DNA of 63,162 bases. It comes from Frateuria defendens (GTDB lineage: Bacteria; Pseudomonadota; Gammaproteobacteria; Xanthomonadales; Rhodanobacteraceae). The position numbers and the translations under genes were made by a program. The stretch spans positions 1 through 63,162 of the forward strand of contig NZ_LFQR01000082.1 of assembly GCF_001182895.1 (NCBI RefSeq). The letters are read 5' to 3'. Position 1 is the first letter of the stretch. Each line of letters begins with the position of its first letter. Below, piece after piece: positions 40,171-50,021 of the stretch. The notes below the pieces were generated by a model that was given only the letters and a program-made list of their open reading frames with translations, did not search any database and was not told where the DNA came from.

Positions 40171-40962
40171 TCACTGCTTGATCGCCACGGCCGACATGGT
40201 CTTCCCGCGCAGCTTGTCGTCGATCGAGAGCGTCATGCTCCTGCCGTCCGGCGCCACCGTCATCCGAGTCACGCCGACCACCCTGCCGTCGCGGAAGTCG
40301 GTTTCCTCCACCGCCTGCCGGCCGAGCTTCTTCAGCGCCACGGCGGTGATGCCCGGGTCGCCGCGGTACGGTGCCCGGATGCCGTCCAGCCGCGCGGTGT
40401 AGGCCTGGCCGGTGGGGCTGCTCATGCTCAGGCTGTCGCCGTCCATGTGCAGGCTGAAGACCAGGGCATTGTCGGAAACGGCCTGGTAGCCCGTGGTGCG
40501 CCAGGTGCCCGACAGCGCGTGTGCGCCCGCCGGCGCCTTGCCCTCGCGCGCCATGCTGCCCTTGCCTGTCACCGGGGCGCTGTCGCTGTTGCTGCGGTCG
40601 CTGAATTCGAAGTCGGCCCGGCGGCCGTCCGGCGAGACCATGGTGGTCGAGGTGGCGACCACCTTGCCGGCCTTCTTCTGCGTCACCTGGACGGTGTGCT
40701 CGTCGACGACCTTGACCGCCATGGTGTCGAAGTACGGATAGCCGCCCACCGCATGGTCGGCGCCGTCCGCCGTCACGCCGATGGCCGGCGCACAGGTCCT
40801 GCATTCGTACCTGCCCTCCTGGAGCAGCAGCACGTCGGGCTTGGCCGGCAGTTGCAGCTTGCCCAGGTCGATCTTCCAGGTGCCGTCGAAAGCGCTTTGT
40901 GCCAGCGCCGCGGCAGGCGCCAGCGCCAGGGCCCACAGCAGCGCAACGGATGTCTTGCTCAT
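40171..40962 (-). CDS. secreted protein of unknown function
   Basis: This 263-residue protein has a Sec signal (MSKTSVALLWALALAPAAAL, cut near ALA-QS). The mature start is AFDGTWKIDLGKLQLPAKPD. YECRTC (about residues 51-56) offers a CxxC pair, which may form a disulfide or bind metal. The rest is beta-rich with repeated short segments such as VQVTQKKAGKVVATSTTMVS and GKTMSAVAIKQ, suggesting a lipocalin- or beta-barrel-like fold, but I do not recognise the family. It stands alone between the amidohydrolase and the YtrA operon, convergent with the former. ATG 40962 is chosen by the signal peptide. Confidence 0.75.
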   Translation of the reverse strand: MSKTSVALLWALALAPAAALAQSAFDGTWKIDLGKLQLPAKPDVLLLQEGRYECRTCAPAIGVTADGADHAVGGYPYFDTMAVKVVDEHTVQVTQKKAGKVVATSTTMVSPDGRRADFEFSDRSNSDSAPVTGKGSMAREGKAPAGAHALSGTWRTTGYQAVSDNALVFSLHMDGDSLSMSSPTGQAYTARLDGIRAPYRGDPGITAVALKKLGRQAVEETDFRDGRVVGVTRMTVAPDGRSMTLSIDDKLRGKTMSAVAIKQ

Positions 40963-41202
40963 GGCCGTTCCTCCGTCGGGTTCATGCGGTCGCAAGGCCT
41001 GGGGGAACGCAAGGGCGGACTGCCTTCGGCGGCCTCCAGCACGCCGACGCTACGCCGGCCGCAGCCGGCACCCCATACCGCGAAGGACCTAGCCGGCGGC
41101 ACGCCCCCGCTCAACCCAATGCCCGCTCCGCGCATCCCACCGCAGCCCTCGCCAGGTTCCGGTGGCGGCGAGGGTGCAGGCCGCCTAGGCCATTGGTCAT
41201 AA

Positions 41203-41242
41203 TTGACGGCTCCTGCCTTGGTGTTATAGTTCACTACAACAC
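41203..41242 (+). promoter_or_regulatory. promoter and candidate YtrA-type operator
   Basis: TTGACG (41203-41208) and TATAGT (41225-41230), 16 bases apart, form a near-consensus promoter. The -10 lies inside GTGTTATAGT-TC-ACTACAACAC (41221-41242), a 10-bp inverted repeat with one mismatch. Including flanks it reads GGTG-N16-CACT. The GntR protein encoded 350 bases downstream probably represses from here. Confidence 0.7.
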
Positions 41243-41272
41243 TGGTCCACGAGATCACTAAGGAGGCTCGCC

Positions 41273-41587
41273 ATGCAAGCGCAGAAACTCATCGCCCTGG
41301 CTGCTGCCGGTCTGTTCACCCTGACAGGCCTGGTCGCGATCCATTCCAACACCACCGTCGTGCCGCCCCGCGAGGTCAACGGCACCAAGGTCGTCGATTT
41401 CGCGCCGGTGCAGGTCACCCCCAGCGCGGCGGACCTGCACGCCGCCGGCGTCGCCGCCACCGGCCTGGGCGCCGCGCCGGCGCTGGTGCACAAGACCGAG
41501 CGCGGCGCCGCCGCGCTGATCGGGGCGCAGCTGGCCATGCCCTACTATTCGTTTGGCAGCAAGCTGGTCCCCGTAGGCAAGGAATAA
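41273..41587 (+). CDS. small exported or membrane-anchored protein, unknown
   Basis: This 104-residue protein begins MQAQKLIALAAAGLFTLTGL, a signal peptide or single N-terminal anchor, followed by an extracytoplasmic part with VVPPREVNGTKVVDFAPVQV and a mainly disordered-looking middle. It is not in a family I recognise. A very good ribosome binding site (AAGGAGG) and a strong promoter precede it, and the GntR gene starts three bases after its stop, so it is the first gene of the YtrA operon. That it is made in large amounts is inferred from those signals. Confidence 0.75.
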   Translation: MQAQKLIALAAAGLFTLTGLVAIHSNTTVVPPREVNGTKVVDFAPVQVTPSAADLHAAGVAATGLGAAPALVHKTERGAAALIGAQLAMPYYSFGSKLVPVGKE

Positions 41588-41590
41588 CGT

Positions 41591-41968
41591 ATGTCCATCA
41601 CCTGGAACGACAGCGTCCCGATCTATCGCCAACTGCGTGAACACGTGGTGGCGATGATCCTGGACGGCGCCTTGAGCGAAGGCGACCCGCTGCCGTCGGT
41701 ACGCCAGGTGGCCGCGGATTTCCAGATCAATCCGCTGACCGTTTCCAAGGCCTATCAGGAGCTGGTCGACGATCAACTGGTGGAAAAAAGGAGGGGACTT
41801 GGCATGTTCGTCACCGATGGCGCCCGCGAGGCGCTGCTCAAATCCGAGCGCGAGCGTTTCCTGCGCGAGGAATGGCCCGCGTTGTACGCCCGTCTGCAGC
41901 GCCTGGGCCTGGACCTGAAGGCCCTGCTGCGCGAAGCGCCCGGCGGCGACAAGGAGAAGCAGCCATGA
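41591..41968 (+). CDS. GntR-family (YtrA subfamily) transcriptional regulator
   Basis: This 125-residue repressor-type regulator has a GntR winged HTH at residues ~10-75 (PIYRQLREHVVAMILDGALS, EGDPLPSVRQVAADFQINPL, TVSKAYQELVDDQLV). Only a short helical C-terminal part remains (RERFLREEWPALYARLQRLG), as in the YtrA subfamily, which lacks a large ligand domain and typically controls an adjacent ABC transporter operon. Its stop overlaps the ATPase start by ATGA. The inverted repeat over the operon promoter is the likely binding site. The signal it senses is unknown; in Gram-positive YtrA systems it is cell-wall antibiotic stress. Confidence 0.93.
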   Translation: MSITWNDSVPIYRQLREHVVAMILDGALSEGDPLPSVRQVAADFQINPLTVSKAYQELVDDQLVEKRRGLGMFVTDGAREALLKSERERFLREEWPALYARLQRLGLDLKALLREAPGGDKEKQP

Positions 41969-42822
41969 ACGCCGTCGTGACCGCCCGCGGCCTCGGCAAG
42001 CGCTACAAGAACACCGTGGCGCTGGACGACGTCAACTTCCAGATCCAACCCGGGCGCATCGTCGGCCTGATCGGCCCCAACGGCGCCGGCAAGACCACGG
42101 CGCTCAAGGCCATCCTGGGGCTCACCGCCTTCCACGGCCAGCTCGACGTGCTCGGCTTCGACCCGCGCACCCAGCGCGACAAGTTGATGGAACAGGTCTG
42201 CTTCATCGCCGACGTGGCGGTGCTGCCGCGCTGGATCCGGGTGCGCGAGGCGGTCGACTTCGTCGCCAACGTGCACCCGCGCTTCGACCGCGCCAAGTGC
42301 GAGCGCTTCCTGGCCCGCACCAAGCTCACGCCGGCGCAGAAGGTCAAGCAGATGTCCAAGGGCATGATCGTGCAGCTGCACCTCGCCCTCGTGATGGCCA
42401 TCGACGCCCGCCTGCTGGTGCTGGACGAGCCCACGCTGGGCCTGGACATCCTCTACCGCAAGCAGTTCTACCAGAGCCTGCTGGAGGACTACTTCGACGA
42501 GCACAAGACCATCATCGTCACCACCCACCAGGTGGAGGAGATCGAGCACATCCTCACCGACCTCATCTTCATCCGCGACGGCAGGATCGTGCTGGACACC
42601 GACATGGACGCCATCGGCGAGCGCTTCGCCGAGGTGATGGTGGGCGCCGACAGGGCCGCCGCCGCCCGCGCGCTCGGCCCGCTGGACGAGCGCCAGGTAT
42701 TCGGCAAGAGCATCTTTCTGTACGACGGCGCCGACCGCGCCGTGCTGGAGGGCCTGGGCGAGCTGCGCCGCCCCTCCGTCAGCGACCTGTTCGTCGCCAC
42801 CATGAAGGGAACCTACGCATGA
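41965..42822 (+). CDS. ABC transporter ATP-binding protein with atypical signature
   Basis: This 285-residue ATPase subunit has Walker A GLIGPNGAGKTTALKAILGL (about 37-56), Walker B RLLVLDEPTLGLDILYR and the H-loop IIVTTHQVEEIEHIL. The C-loop is MSKGMIVQLHLAL rather than LSGGQ, a deviation shared by several YtrB/GntR-linked exporters I know of. Start and stop overlap the neighbouring genes by ATGA. With the permease it would form a two-plus-two ABC-2 type exporter of unknown substrate; the GntR context suggests envelope or antibiotic stress. Confidence 0.92.
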   Translation: MNAVVTARGLGKRYKNTVALDDVNFQIQPGRIVGLIGPNGAGKTTALKAILGLTAFHGQLDVLGFDPRTQRDKLMEQVCFIADVAVLPRWIRVREAVDFVANVHPRFDRAKCERFLARTKLTPAQKVKQMSKGMIVQLHLALVMAIDARLLVLDEPTLGLDILYRKQFYQSLLEDYFDEHKTIIVTTHQVEEIEHILTDLIFIRDGRIVLDTDMDAIGERFAEVMVGADRAAAARALGPLDERQVFGKSIFLYDGADRAVLEGLGELRRPSVSDLFVATMKGTYA

Positions 42823-43781
42823 AAACCTTCTACTGGCTGGTCAAGCGCGAGTTCTGGGAGAACCGGGGCGGCTTCCTGTGGGCGCCGGTGATCACCGGCG
42901 GCGTGTTCCTGCTGCTCAACCTGATGGGCATCGTCACCGGCGAGGTGATGGGCGGCCGGCACGGCTTCAATTTCGCGTTCGGCGGCGCCGACAACAACAT
43001 GCGACTGCTCCAAAAACTGGACACGCAATCCGCGGAAGCGGTCGGCGCCGGGCTGGACATGATGATGTGCTCGCCGGCCATGATCATCAGCATCGTGATG
43101 GGCTTCGTGGTGTTCTTCTACTGCCTTGGCGCACTGTACGACGACCGCCGCGACCGCAGCCTGCTGTTCTGGAAATCGCTACCGATCTCGGACACCGCCA
43201 CCGTGCTGTCCAAGGTGGCCGCGGCCACCGTGCTGGCGCCGCTCATCACCGTGATCGTCGGCGCGCTGGTCGGCGTACTGATGATGCTGATGTACGCCAT
43301 CGCACTGTCCTTCCACAGTGTGAGCGTGTGGCGCCTGCTGCTCCTGGCGCACCCGCTGCAGGTTATCGCCAACCTGGTCGGCTCGATCCCGCTGTACCTG
43401 CTCTGGGCCTTGCCGACCGTGGGCTGGCTGATGCTCTGCTCGGCCTGGGCGCGCAACAAACCGTTCCTGTGGGCGGTGGTGCTGCCGGTGGCCGTGGGCA
43501 TCGCGCTCGGCTGGTTCAACCTGCTGGGCACGGTCAACGTCCAGAACAGCTGGTACTGGCGCAACGTGGCGGGCCGCATCCTGCTGAGCGTGTTCCCGGG
43601 CGGCTGGTATACCCAGACACCGCATATCGGCGGCCATGGCCCCGCCGAAGTCCTGTCCAGCCTGGGCTTGCTCAACGCCTACGGCGCATTGGCCTCGCCG
43701 ACGCTCTGGATCGGCGTGGCGACAGCCGCCGCCATGCTGGCCGCCGCAACCTGGCTGCGCCGCTGGCGCGACGACAGCTGA
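42819..43781 (+). CDS. ABC-2 type permease subunit
   Basis: This 320-residue inner-membrane protein has an N-terminal cytoplasmic amphipathic start (MKTFYWLVKREFWENRGGFL) and about six hydrophobic segments, for example PVITGGVFLLLNLMGIVTG, MIISIVMGFVVFFYCLG, VLAPLITVIVGALVGVLMML and LWAVVLPVAVGIALGWF. DDRRDRSLLFWKSLPIS between segments is the conserved ABC-2 coupling region. It overlaps the ATPase gene by ATGA and is the expected membrane partner. No substrate can be assigned. Confidence 0.88.
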   Translation: MKTFYWLVKREFWENRGGFLWAPVITGGVFLLLNLMGIVTGEVMGGRHGFNFAFGGADNNMRLLQKLDTQSAEAVGAGLDMMMCSPAMIISIVMGFVVFFYCLGALYDDRRDRSLLFWKSLPISDTATVLSKVAAATVLAPLITVIVGALVGVLMMLMYAIALSFHSVSVWRLLLLAHPLQVIANLVGSIPLYLLWALPTVGWLMLCSAWARNKPFLWAVVLPVAVGIALGWFNLLGTVNVQNSWYWRNVAGRILLSVFPGGWYTQTPHIGGHGPAEVLSSLGLLNAYGALASPTLWIGVATAAAMLAAATWLRRWRDDS

Positions 43782-43806
43782 ACCCTTTTCGGACGGAATG
43801 GCCCCC

Positions 43807-44376
43807 ATGTCGAAACAAGCACTGCTCATCCCCCTGCTCGCAGCCGGCCTGCTCGCCGGCTGCGGCAAGGGCCCGGGCGACGCCGCCATCAACCTCGGCG
43901 ACACCAGCATCGCCGACGGCGCCATCAAGCTGCGGCACGGCGAAGTCGCCCTGCATGCGCAGGGAGCGCCGGAGGCGGTGATCGATGCCGCGGGCACGCT
44001 GCGCATCGGCGGCCAGGCGATCGCCACCACGCCGGCCCAGCGCGCACAGATCCAGCGCTACTACCGCAACGCCCTGGCCGTGCGCGAGCACGGCATCGCC
44101 ACCGGCAAGGCCGGCGCGGCAGTCGCCGGCCAGGCGGTGGCCAGCACGCTCAAGGGCCTGGCCAGCGGCAACACCGACCAGATCGACAAGGACGTCGATG
44201 CCTCGGCCGAAAAAGTCCAGCAGGCCGCGCTGAAGATCTGCGACGACCTGGACGGCATCAAGGCCGCACAGGACGACCTCGCCGGGCAACTCGCGGCGTT
44301 CAAGCCCTATGCCGGCCTCATCGGCGCCGGCGACGTCAAGGAGTGCCGCCAGGACGATGACGACAAGGACGACTGA
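43807..44376 (+). CDS. predicted lipoprotein, DUF2884/YggN-like
   Basis: This 189-residue lipoprotein begins MSKQALLIPLLAAGLLAGCG, with lipobox LAGC and Cys19 as the lipidated residue. The mature protein is mostly helical (TPAQRAQIQRYYRNALAVRE, VQQAALKICDDLDGIKAAQD) and ends in an Asp-rich tail. The RIGGQAI and QIQRYYRNALAVREHGI segments remind me of the YggN/DUF2884 family, a tentative assignment. It is the last gene of the YtrA operon, 25 bases after the permease, so it may work with the exporter as a periplasmic partner. ATG 43807 is preferred; ATG 43798 is possible. Confidence 0.72.
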   Translation: MSKQALLIPLLAAGLLAGCGKGPGDAAINLGDTSIADGAIKLRHGEVALHAQGAPEAVIDAAGTLRIGGQAIATTPAQRAQIQRYYRNALAVREHGIATGKAGAAVAGQAVASTLKGLASGNTDQIDKDVDASAEKVQQAALKICDDLDGIKAAQDDLAGQLAAFKPYAGLIGAGDVKECRQDDDDKDD

Positions 44377-44400
44377 TCAGGCCAGGACGATCTCCCCGAT

Positions 44401-44428
44401 GACGGCGGGCACTTCGGTGCCCGTCGTC
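44401..44428. terminator. terminator between the YtrA operon and fumC
   Basis: GACGGCGGGCAC and GTGCCCGTCGTC pair (11 of 12) around a TTCG tetraloop, followed by GTTT. It separates convergent genes and may serve both. Confidence 0.65.
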
Positions 44429-44444
44429 GTTTCCGCCACTGCGC

Positions 44445-45827
44445 TCATTCGCCACGGATGCCGCCGCGGGTCAGCGCCAGCGGATCGAGCAACTTCGCCA
44501 GCTCCGCCTTCGGCAGCCCCGTGGCCTCCAGCGCCACGTCGAGGATCGGCCGCTTCTCCTTGTAGGCCCGCTTGGCGATCGCCGCGCCCTGCTCGTAGCC
44601 GATCACCGGGTTGAGCGCGGTGACCAGGATGGGGTTGAGCGCCAGCGCCTCGTTGACACGCGCGGTGTTGACCTTGAAGCCGGCGATGGCCTTGTCGGCC
44701 AGCAGCCGCGACACGTTGGCGAGCAGCCGGATCGACTCCAGCAGGTCGTAGGCGATCAGAGGCAGCATCACGTTGAGCTGGAAGTTGCCGGACTGGCCGG
44801 CCACGGTGATCGCCGCGTCGTAGCCGATCACCTGCGCCGCCACCATCGCCGTGGCCTCCGGGATCACCGGGTTGACCTTGCCCGGCATGATCGAGGAACC
44901 CGGCTGCAGCGCCGGCAGCTCGATCTCGCCCAGGCCGGCCAGGGGGCCGGAGTTCATCCAGCGCAGGTCGTTGGCGATCTTCATCAGCGCCACCGCCAGC
45001 GTCTTCAGCGCGCCGGACAGCTCCACCGCCGCGTCCTGCCCGGCCATGCCCTCGAAATAATTCTCCGCCGGCTCGAACTTCACGCCGGTGAGTTGCTTGA
45101 GCGCCTTCGACAACGCAGGCGCGAAGTCGGGGTCCGCGTTGATGCCGGTGCCCACCGCGGTGCCGCCCTGCGGCAGGCGCCGCATGCGCTTTAAGCTGTC
45201 CTCGATGCGCTCGGCGGCGCTGCCGATCTGCGCCGACCAGCCCGACAGCTCCTGCCCGAAGGTCACCGGCATCGCGTCCATCAGGTGCGTGCGGCCGGTC
45301 TTGGGCACGTTGCGCAGTTCGCGGGCGCGCTTGTCGATGACCTTCTTCAGGTGCTTGAGCGCGGGCAGCAGGTCTTCCGTGGCGCTCAGGGTGGCGCCGA
45401 CGTGGATGGCGGTGGGGATCACGTCGTTGGAGCTCTGCCCGTAGTTGACGTGGTCGTTCGGGTGCACCTTGGCGCCACCCCGGGAGGCGAGGTGGGCGAT
45501 CACCTCGTTGGCGTTCATGTTGCTGCTGGTGCCCGAGCCGGTCTGGAACACGTCGATGGGGAACTGCTTATCGTGCTCGCCCTCCGCCACCGCCAACGCG
45601 GCCTTGCGGATCGCCGCGGCCTGGCCCTTCTTCAGGTGCCCGAGCAGCAGGTTGGCCTCGGCGGCGGCGGCCTTGATCAGCCCCAGCGCGCGGATGAAGG
45701 CGCGCGGCAGCGGCCGGCCGGAGATGGGGAAATTGTCGATGGCGCGCTGCGTCTGCGCGCCGTAGAGGGCGTCGGCGGGCACCTTCAGCTCGCCCATGCT
45801 GTCGTGCTCGATACGGAAACCGCTCAT
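44445..45827 (-). CDS. fumC: class II fumarate hydratase
   Basis: FumC hydrates fumarate to malate in the TCA cycle and, lacking an Fe-S cluster, works under oxidative stress. The 460-residue protein begins FRIEHDSMGELKVPADALYG, then AQTQRAIDNFPISGRPLP. It has VFQTGSGTSSNMNANEVIAH, THLMDAMPVTFGQELSGW and the family signature GSSIMPGKVNP, which contains the mobile catalytic loop. Length is close to E. coli FumC (467). It is divergent from purB with 151 bases between starts. No class I fumarase is in the window. Confidence 0.96.
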   Translation of the reverse strand: MSGFRIEHDSMGELKVPADALYGAQTQRAIDNFPISGRPLPRAFIRALGLIKAAAAEANLLLGHLKKGQAAAIRKAALAVAEGEHDKQFPIDVFQTGSGTSSNMNANEVIAHLASRGGAKVHPNDHVNYGQSSNDVIPTAIHVGATLSATEDLLPALKHLKKVIDKRARELRNVPKTGRTHLMDAMPVTFGQELSGWSAQIGSAAERIEDSLKRMRRLPQGGTAVGTGINADPDFAPALSKALKQLTGVKFEPAENYFEGMAGQDAAVELSGALKTLAVALMKIANDLRWMNSGPLAGLGEIELPALQPGSSIMPGKVNPVIPEATAMVAAQVIGYDAAITVAGQSGNFQLNVMLPLIAYDLLESIRLLANVSRLLADKAIAGFKVNTARVNEALALNPILVTALNPVIGYEQGAAIAKRAYKEKRPILDVALEATGLPKAELAKLLDPLALTRGGIRGE

Positions 45828-45945
45828 CGGCCGGACTCCTTCGCGTTGCGGGGAAGCCGGCCGTGCGCCGGCGTACCCGGGCCACGATGGGCGCCGCCCC
45901 GGCGCGAATCAAGGGCCGGGGCGGATGGCCGCCCGGCCGTTGTAG

Positions 45946-47346
<1,401 letters not shown>

Positions 47347-47364
47347 AGCCACGCCGCCCTCTTG

Positions 47365-47394
47365 CGACAGGGCCCGCGCGAGCGGGCCCTGTCG
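47365..47394. terminator. shared terminator between purB and cysK
   Basis: CGACAGGGCCCGC and GCGGGCCCTGTCG form a perfect 13-bp stem with a GCGA (GNRA) loop, 19 bases after the purB stop. It separates convergent genes. Confidence 0.8.
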
Positions 47395-47418
47395 TATCCG
47401 GCGCAACGTGACGTGGCT

Positions 47419-48360
47419 TCACTCCACCTCGTCCGACCCTTCGTTGACGCCCTCGAACAGGAAGGTGGAGAGGTAACGCTCGCCGGTGTCCGGCAGCATC
47501 GCCAGCAGCACCGAGCCCTCCGGCGCCGTGGAGGCGGTGTGCAACGCGGCGGCCAGCGTGGCGCCGGCGGAGATGCCGACGAAGATGCCCTCCTGCTGGG
47601 CCAGCGCGCGCGAGGTGTCGCGGGCCAGCACGTCGTCGATCGGCAGGATCTCGTGTGCCACCTCGCGGTTGAGCACGGCCGGCACGAAGTCCGGCGTCCA
47701 GCCCTGGATCTTGTGCGGCTGCCACTCCTTGCCGGAGAGCAGCGCGGCGCCGGCCGGCTCGCTGGCGATCACCTTCACTTCCGGGCGCGCCACCTTGAGC
47801 ACCTCGCCCACGCCGGTGAGCGTGCCGCCGGTGCCCCAGCCGGTGACGAAGTAGTCCAGCCGCCGGCCGGCGAAGTCGCGCAGGATCTCCGCCGCGGTGG
47901 TGTTGCGGTGGTAGGCCGGGTTGGCCGGGTTCTCGAACTGGCGGGCCAGGAACCAGCCGTGCTTGTCGGCCAGCTCCTTGGCCTTGCGCACCATGCCGGA
48001 GCCGCGTTCGGCCGCCGGAGTCAGCAGCACCTTGCCGCCGTAGGCGCGGATCAGCTTGCGCCGCTCGATCGAGAAGGTCTCCGTCATCACTGCCACAAAG
48101 GGGTAGCCGCGCGCCGCGCACACCGCCGCCAGCGCCACGCCGGTATTGCCCGAGGTGGCCTCCACCACGGTCTGGCCGGGCTTGAGCGTGCCGCGCTGCT
48201 CGGCGTCGAGAATGATCGCCAGCGCCAGGCGGTCCTTCACGGAGCCTGCGGGGTTGAAGGCTTCCACCTTCACGTAGAGCTCGACGTGCTTGGGCGCCAG
48301 CCGGTGCAGCTTCACCACCGGGGTGTTGCCGATGGTGTCGAGGATGCTGTCGTAGATCAT
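47419..48360 (-). CDS. cysK: cysteine synthase A (O-acetylserine sulfhydrylase)
   Basis: CysK joins sulfide and O-acetylserine to cysteine using PLP. The 313-residue protein begins YDSILDTIGNTPVVKLHRLA. The PLP Lys is in EAFNPAGSVKDRLAL, and the substrate loop is EATSGNTGVALA. TETFSIERRKLIRAYGG and GWGTGGTLTGVGEVLK follow the CysK rather than the CysM pattern. GGAG precedes ATG 48360. It is 67 bases downstream of cysG on the same strand, forming a siroheme-to-cysteine operon opposite cysB. Confidence 0.94.
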   Translation of the reverse strand: MIYDSILDTIGNTPVVKLHRLAPKHVELYVKVEAFNPAGSVKDRLALAIILDAEQRGTLKPGQTVVEATSGNTGVALAAVCAARGYPFVAVMTETFSIERRKLIRAYGGKVLLTPAAERGSGMVRKAKELADKHGWFLARQFENPANPAYHRNTTAAEILRDFAGRRLDYFVTGWGTGGTLTGVGEVLKVARPEVKVIASEPAGAALLSGKEWQPHKIQGWTPDFVPAVLNREVAHEILPIDDVLARDTSRALAQQEGIFVGISAGATLAAALHTASTAPEGSVLLAMLPDTGERYLSTFLFEGVNEGSDEVE

Positions 48361-48427
48361 GGTCACTCCTTGGACGGAAGGGGGAAGCGGGCCCGGCGAT
48401 GATGCGCGGGCCCGGCTGATGATTTCG

Positions 48428-49909
48428 TCAAGCGCGGTGCAGCGCGGCCAGCACATCCGGCGACGATACCGGCTTGCGGCCGCGCCGGGGAGGCGACAGT
48501 TCGTGCGCCGGCGCGGCGGCGCCCAGCGGCGGCTGGCCGAACCAGGCCAGCGTCTCGGCCAGCGCGGCCACCTCGCCCAGGATCAGCAGCGCCGGCGAGC
48601 GCACCATGTGCGCCGCGGCGCGCTCGGGCAGCTCGGCCAGCGTGCCGGTCACCACGCGCTGACCGGCGCGCGAGCCGTTCTCCACCAGGGCGAACGGCGT
48701 CGAAGGCGCGCGGCCATGGGCCAGCAGGCGCGCGCGCAAGCCGTCCAGCTCGCCCACACCCATGTACACGGCCAGGGTCTGGCGCTCCTGCGCCAGCGCG
48801 GGCCAGTCCAGCGTGTCGAGCGAATCGCGGCAGTGCGCGGTGACCAGGCGCACCGACTGCGCGTGGTCGCGGTGGGTCAGCGGCACGCCGGCATAGGCCG
48901 CGCAAGCGAGCGCGGCAGTGATGCCGGGCACCACCTCGTAGGGAATGCCGTGGGCGCGCAGGTATTCCAGCTCCTCGCCGCCGCGCCCGAACACGAACGG
49001 GTCGCCGCCCTTGAGCCGCACCACGCGCTTGCCGGCGCGCGCGTGTTCGAGCAGCAGCGCGTGGATGCGCTCCTGCGTGGTGTGATGGTTGCCGGCCTGC
49101 TTGCCGACCTCGATGCGCTCGGCGTCGCGCCGCGCCAGCGCCAGCACCGCCTCGCTCACCAGCCGGTCGTGCAGGATCACGTCCGCCTCGTTCAGGGCGC
49201 GCAGCGCGCGCAGGGTGAGCAGGCCCGGATCGCCGGGGCCGGCGCCGACCAGCACCACGGAACCCCGCCGCTCGCCCGGCTCCTGCGCCAGCGCGCGCTC
49301 CGCCGCGGCCTGCGCGGCCTGCGGCTGGTTCTGGCGCAGCAACTCGGCGACCTCGCCGGCAAACAGCCGCTCGTAGAAGCGCCGCCGCGCCGCCGGCGCC
49401 GGCAGCTGCGCGCGGATGCGCCCGCGCAGGCGCGCCGCGAGCGCGGCCAGCGCGCCGAGCGAGTGATCGAGCAGCGCCTCCAGCCGCTCGCGCAGCAGCC
49501 GTGCCAGCATTGGCGCCTCGCCGCCGCTGGAGATGGCGATGGTGAGCGGCGCGCGGTCGATCACCGCCGGCACGTGGAAGCTGGAGAGCGCCGCGTCGTC
49601 CACCACGTTGACGAAGATCCGCCGCAGCCCGGCCAGCGAGGCCACCAGGCGGTTGGTCTCGGCATCGTCGGTGGCGGCCACCACCAGCCATACCCGATCC
49701 AGCCAGCTCTCGCGGAAGGCTTCGTCGGCATGCGCGATACGCCGTTCGGCCACCCAGCGCCGCAGCGTGGCGGTGAGTTCGGGCGCGTTCACCGTCACCT
49801 GCGCCCCCGCCTCGAGCAGCGCGGCCACCTTGCGCTCGGCCACGGCACCGCCGCCGACCACCAGGACGGCGCGTCGGGAGAGGTCGGCGAACAACGGATA
49901 GAGCTTCAT
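48428..49909 (-). CDS. cysG: siroheme synthase (uroporphyrinogen methyltransferase / precorrin-2 dehydrogenase / ferrochelatase)
   Basis: CysG makes siroheme, the prosthetic group of sulfite reductase, from uroporphyrinogen III. The 493-residue protein has an N-terminal Rossmann dehydrogenase/ferrochelatase part ([20 protein letters not shown], ~14-33, catalytic Asp in [13 protein letters not shown]) and a SUMT domain from ~residue 217 ([20 protein letters not shown], then [18 protein letters not shown]). Length is near E. coli CysG (457) plus a short tail. ATG 49909 begins [18 protein letters not shown], a typical start. It is divergent from cysB and immediately upstream of cysK; the intergenic repeats may control both directions. 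Confidence 0.95.
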   Translation of the reverse strand: MKLYPLFADLSRRAVLVVGGGAVAERKVAALLEAGAQVTVNAPELTATLRRWVAERRIAHADEAFRESWLDRVWLVVAATDDAETNRLVASLAGLRRIFVNVVDDAALSSFHVPAVIDRAPLTIAISSGGEAPMLARLLRERLEALLDHSLGALAALAARLRGRIRAQLPAPAARRRFYERLFAGEVAELLRQNQPQAAQAAAERALAQEPGERRGSVVLVGAGPGDPGLLTLRALRALNEADVILHDRLVSEAVLALARRDAERIEVGKQAGNHHTTQERIHALLLEHARAGKRVVRLKGGDPFVFGRGGEELEYLRAHGIPYEVVPGITAALACAAYAGVPLTHRDHAQSVRLVTAHCRDSLDTLDWPALAQERQTLAVYMGVGELDGLRARLLAHGRAPSTPFALVENGSRAGQRVVTGTLAELPERAAAHMVRSPALLILGEVAALAETLAWFGQPPLGAAAPAHELSPPRRGRKPVSSPDVLAALHRA

Positions 49910-49966
49910 CGGGTACTGCGCGGCATGAGCGGGGACATCTTCACGCTAGACCGCACGCCGCGGCGC

Positions 49967-49981
49967 CACAAATGATTTGTG
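49967..49981. promoter_or_regulatory. inverted repeat CACAAAT-G-ATTTGTG in the cysG-cysB gap
   Basis: This perfect 7-bp inverted repeat around one base lies 58 bases before cysG and 41 bases before the cysB -35 element. Its place between divergent cys genes makes it a candidate regulator site, perhaps for CysB itself; its binding protein is unknown. Confidence 0.45.
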
Positions 49982-50021
49982 CCTGCGGCCATATGCCTCT
50001 GGGTTATGTCGTCCGTTGGAT

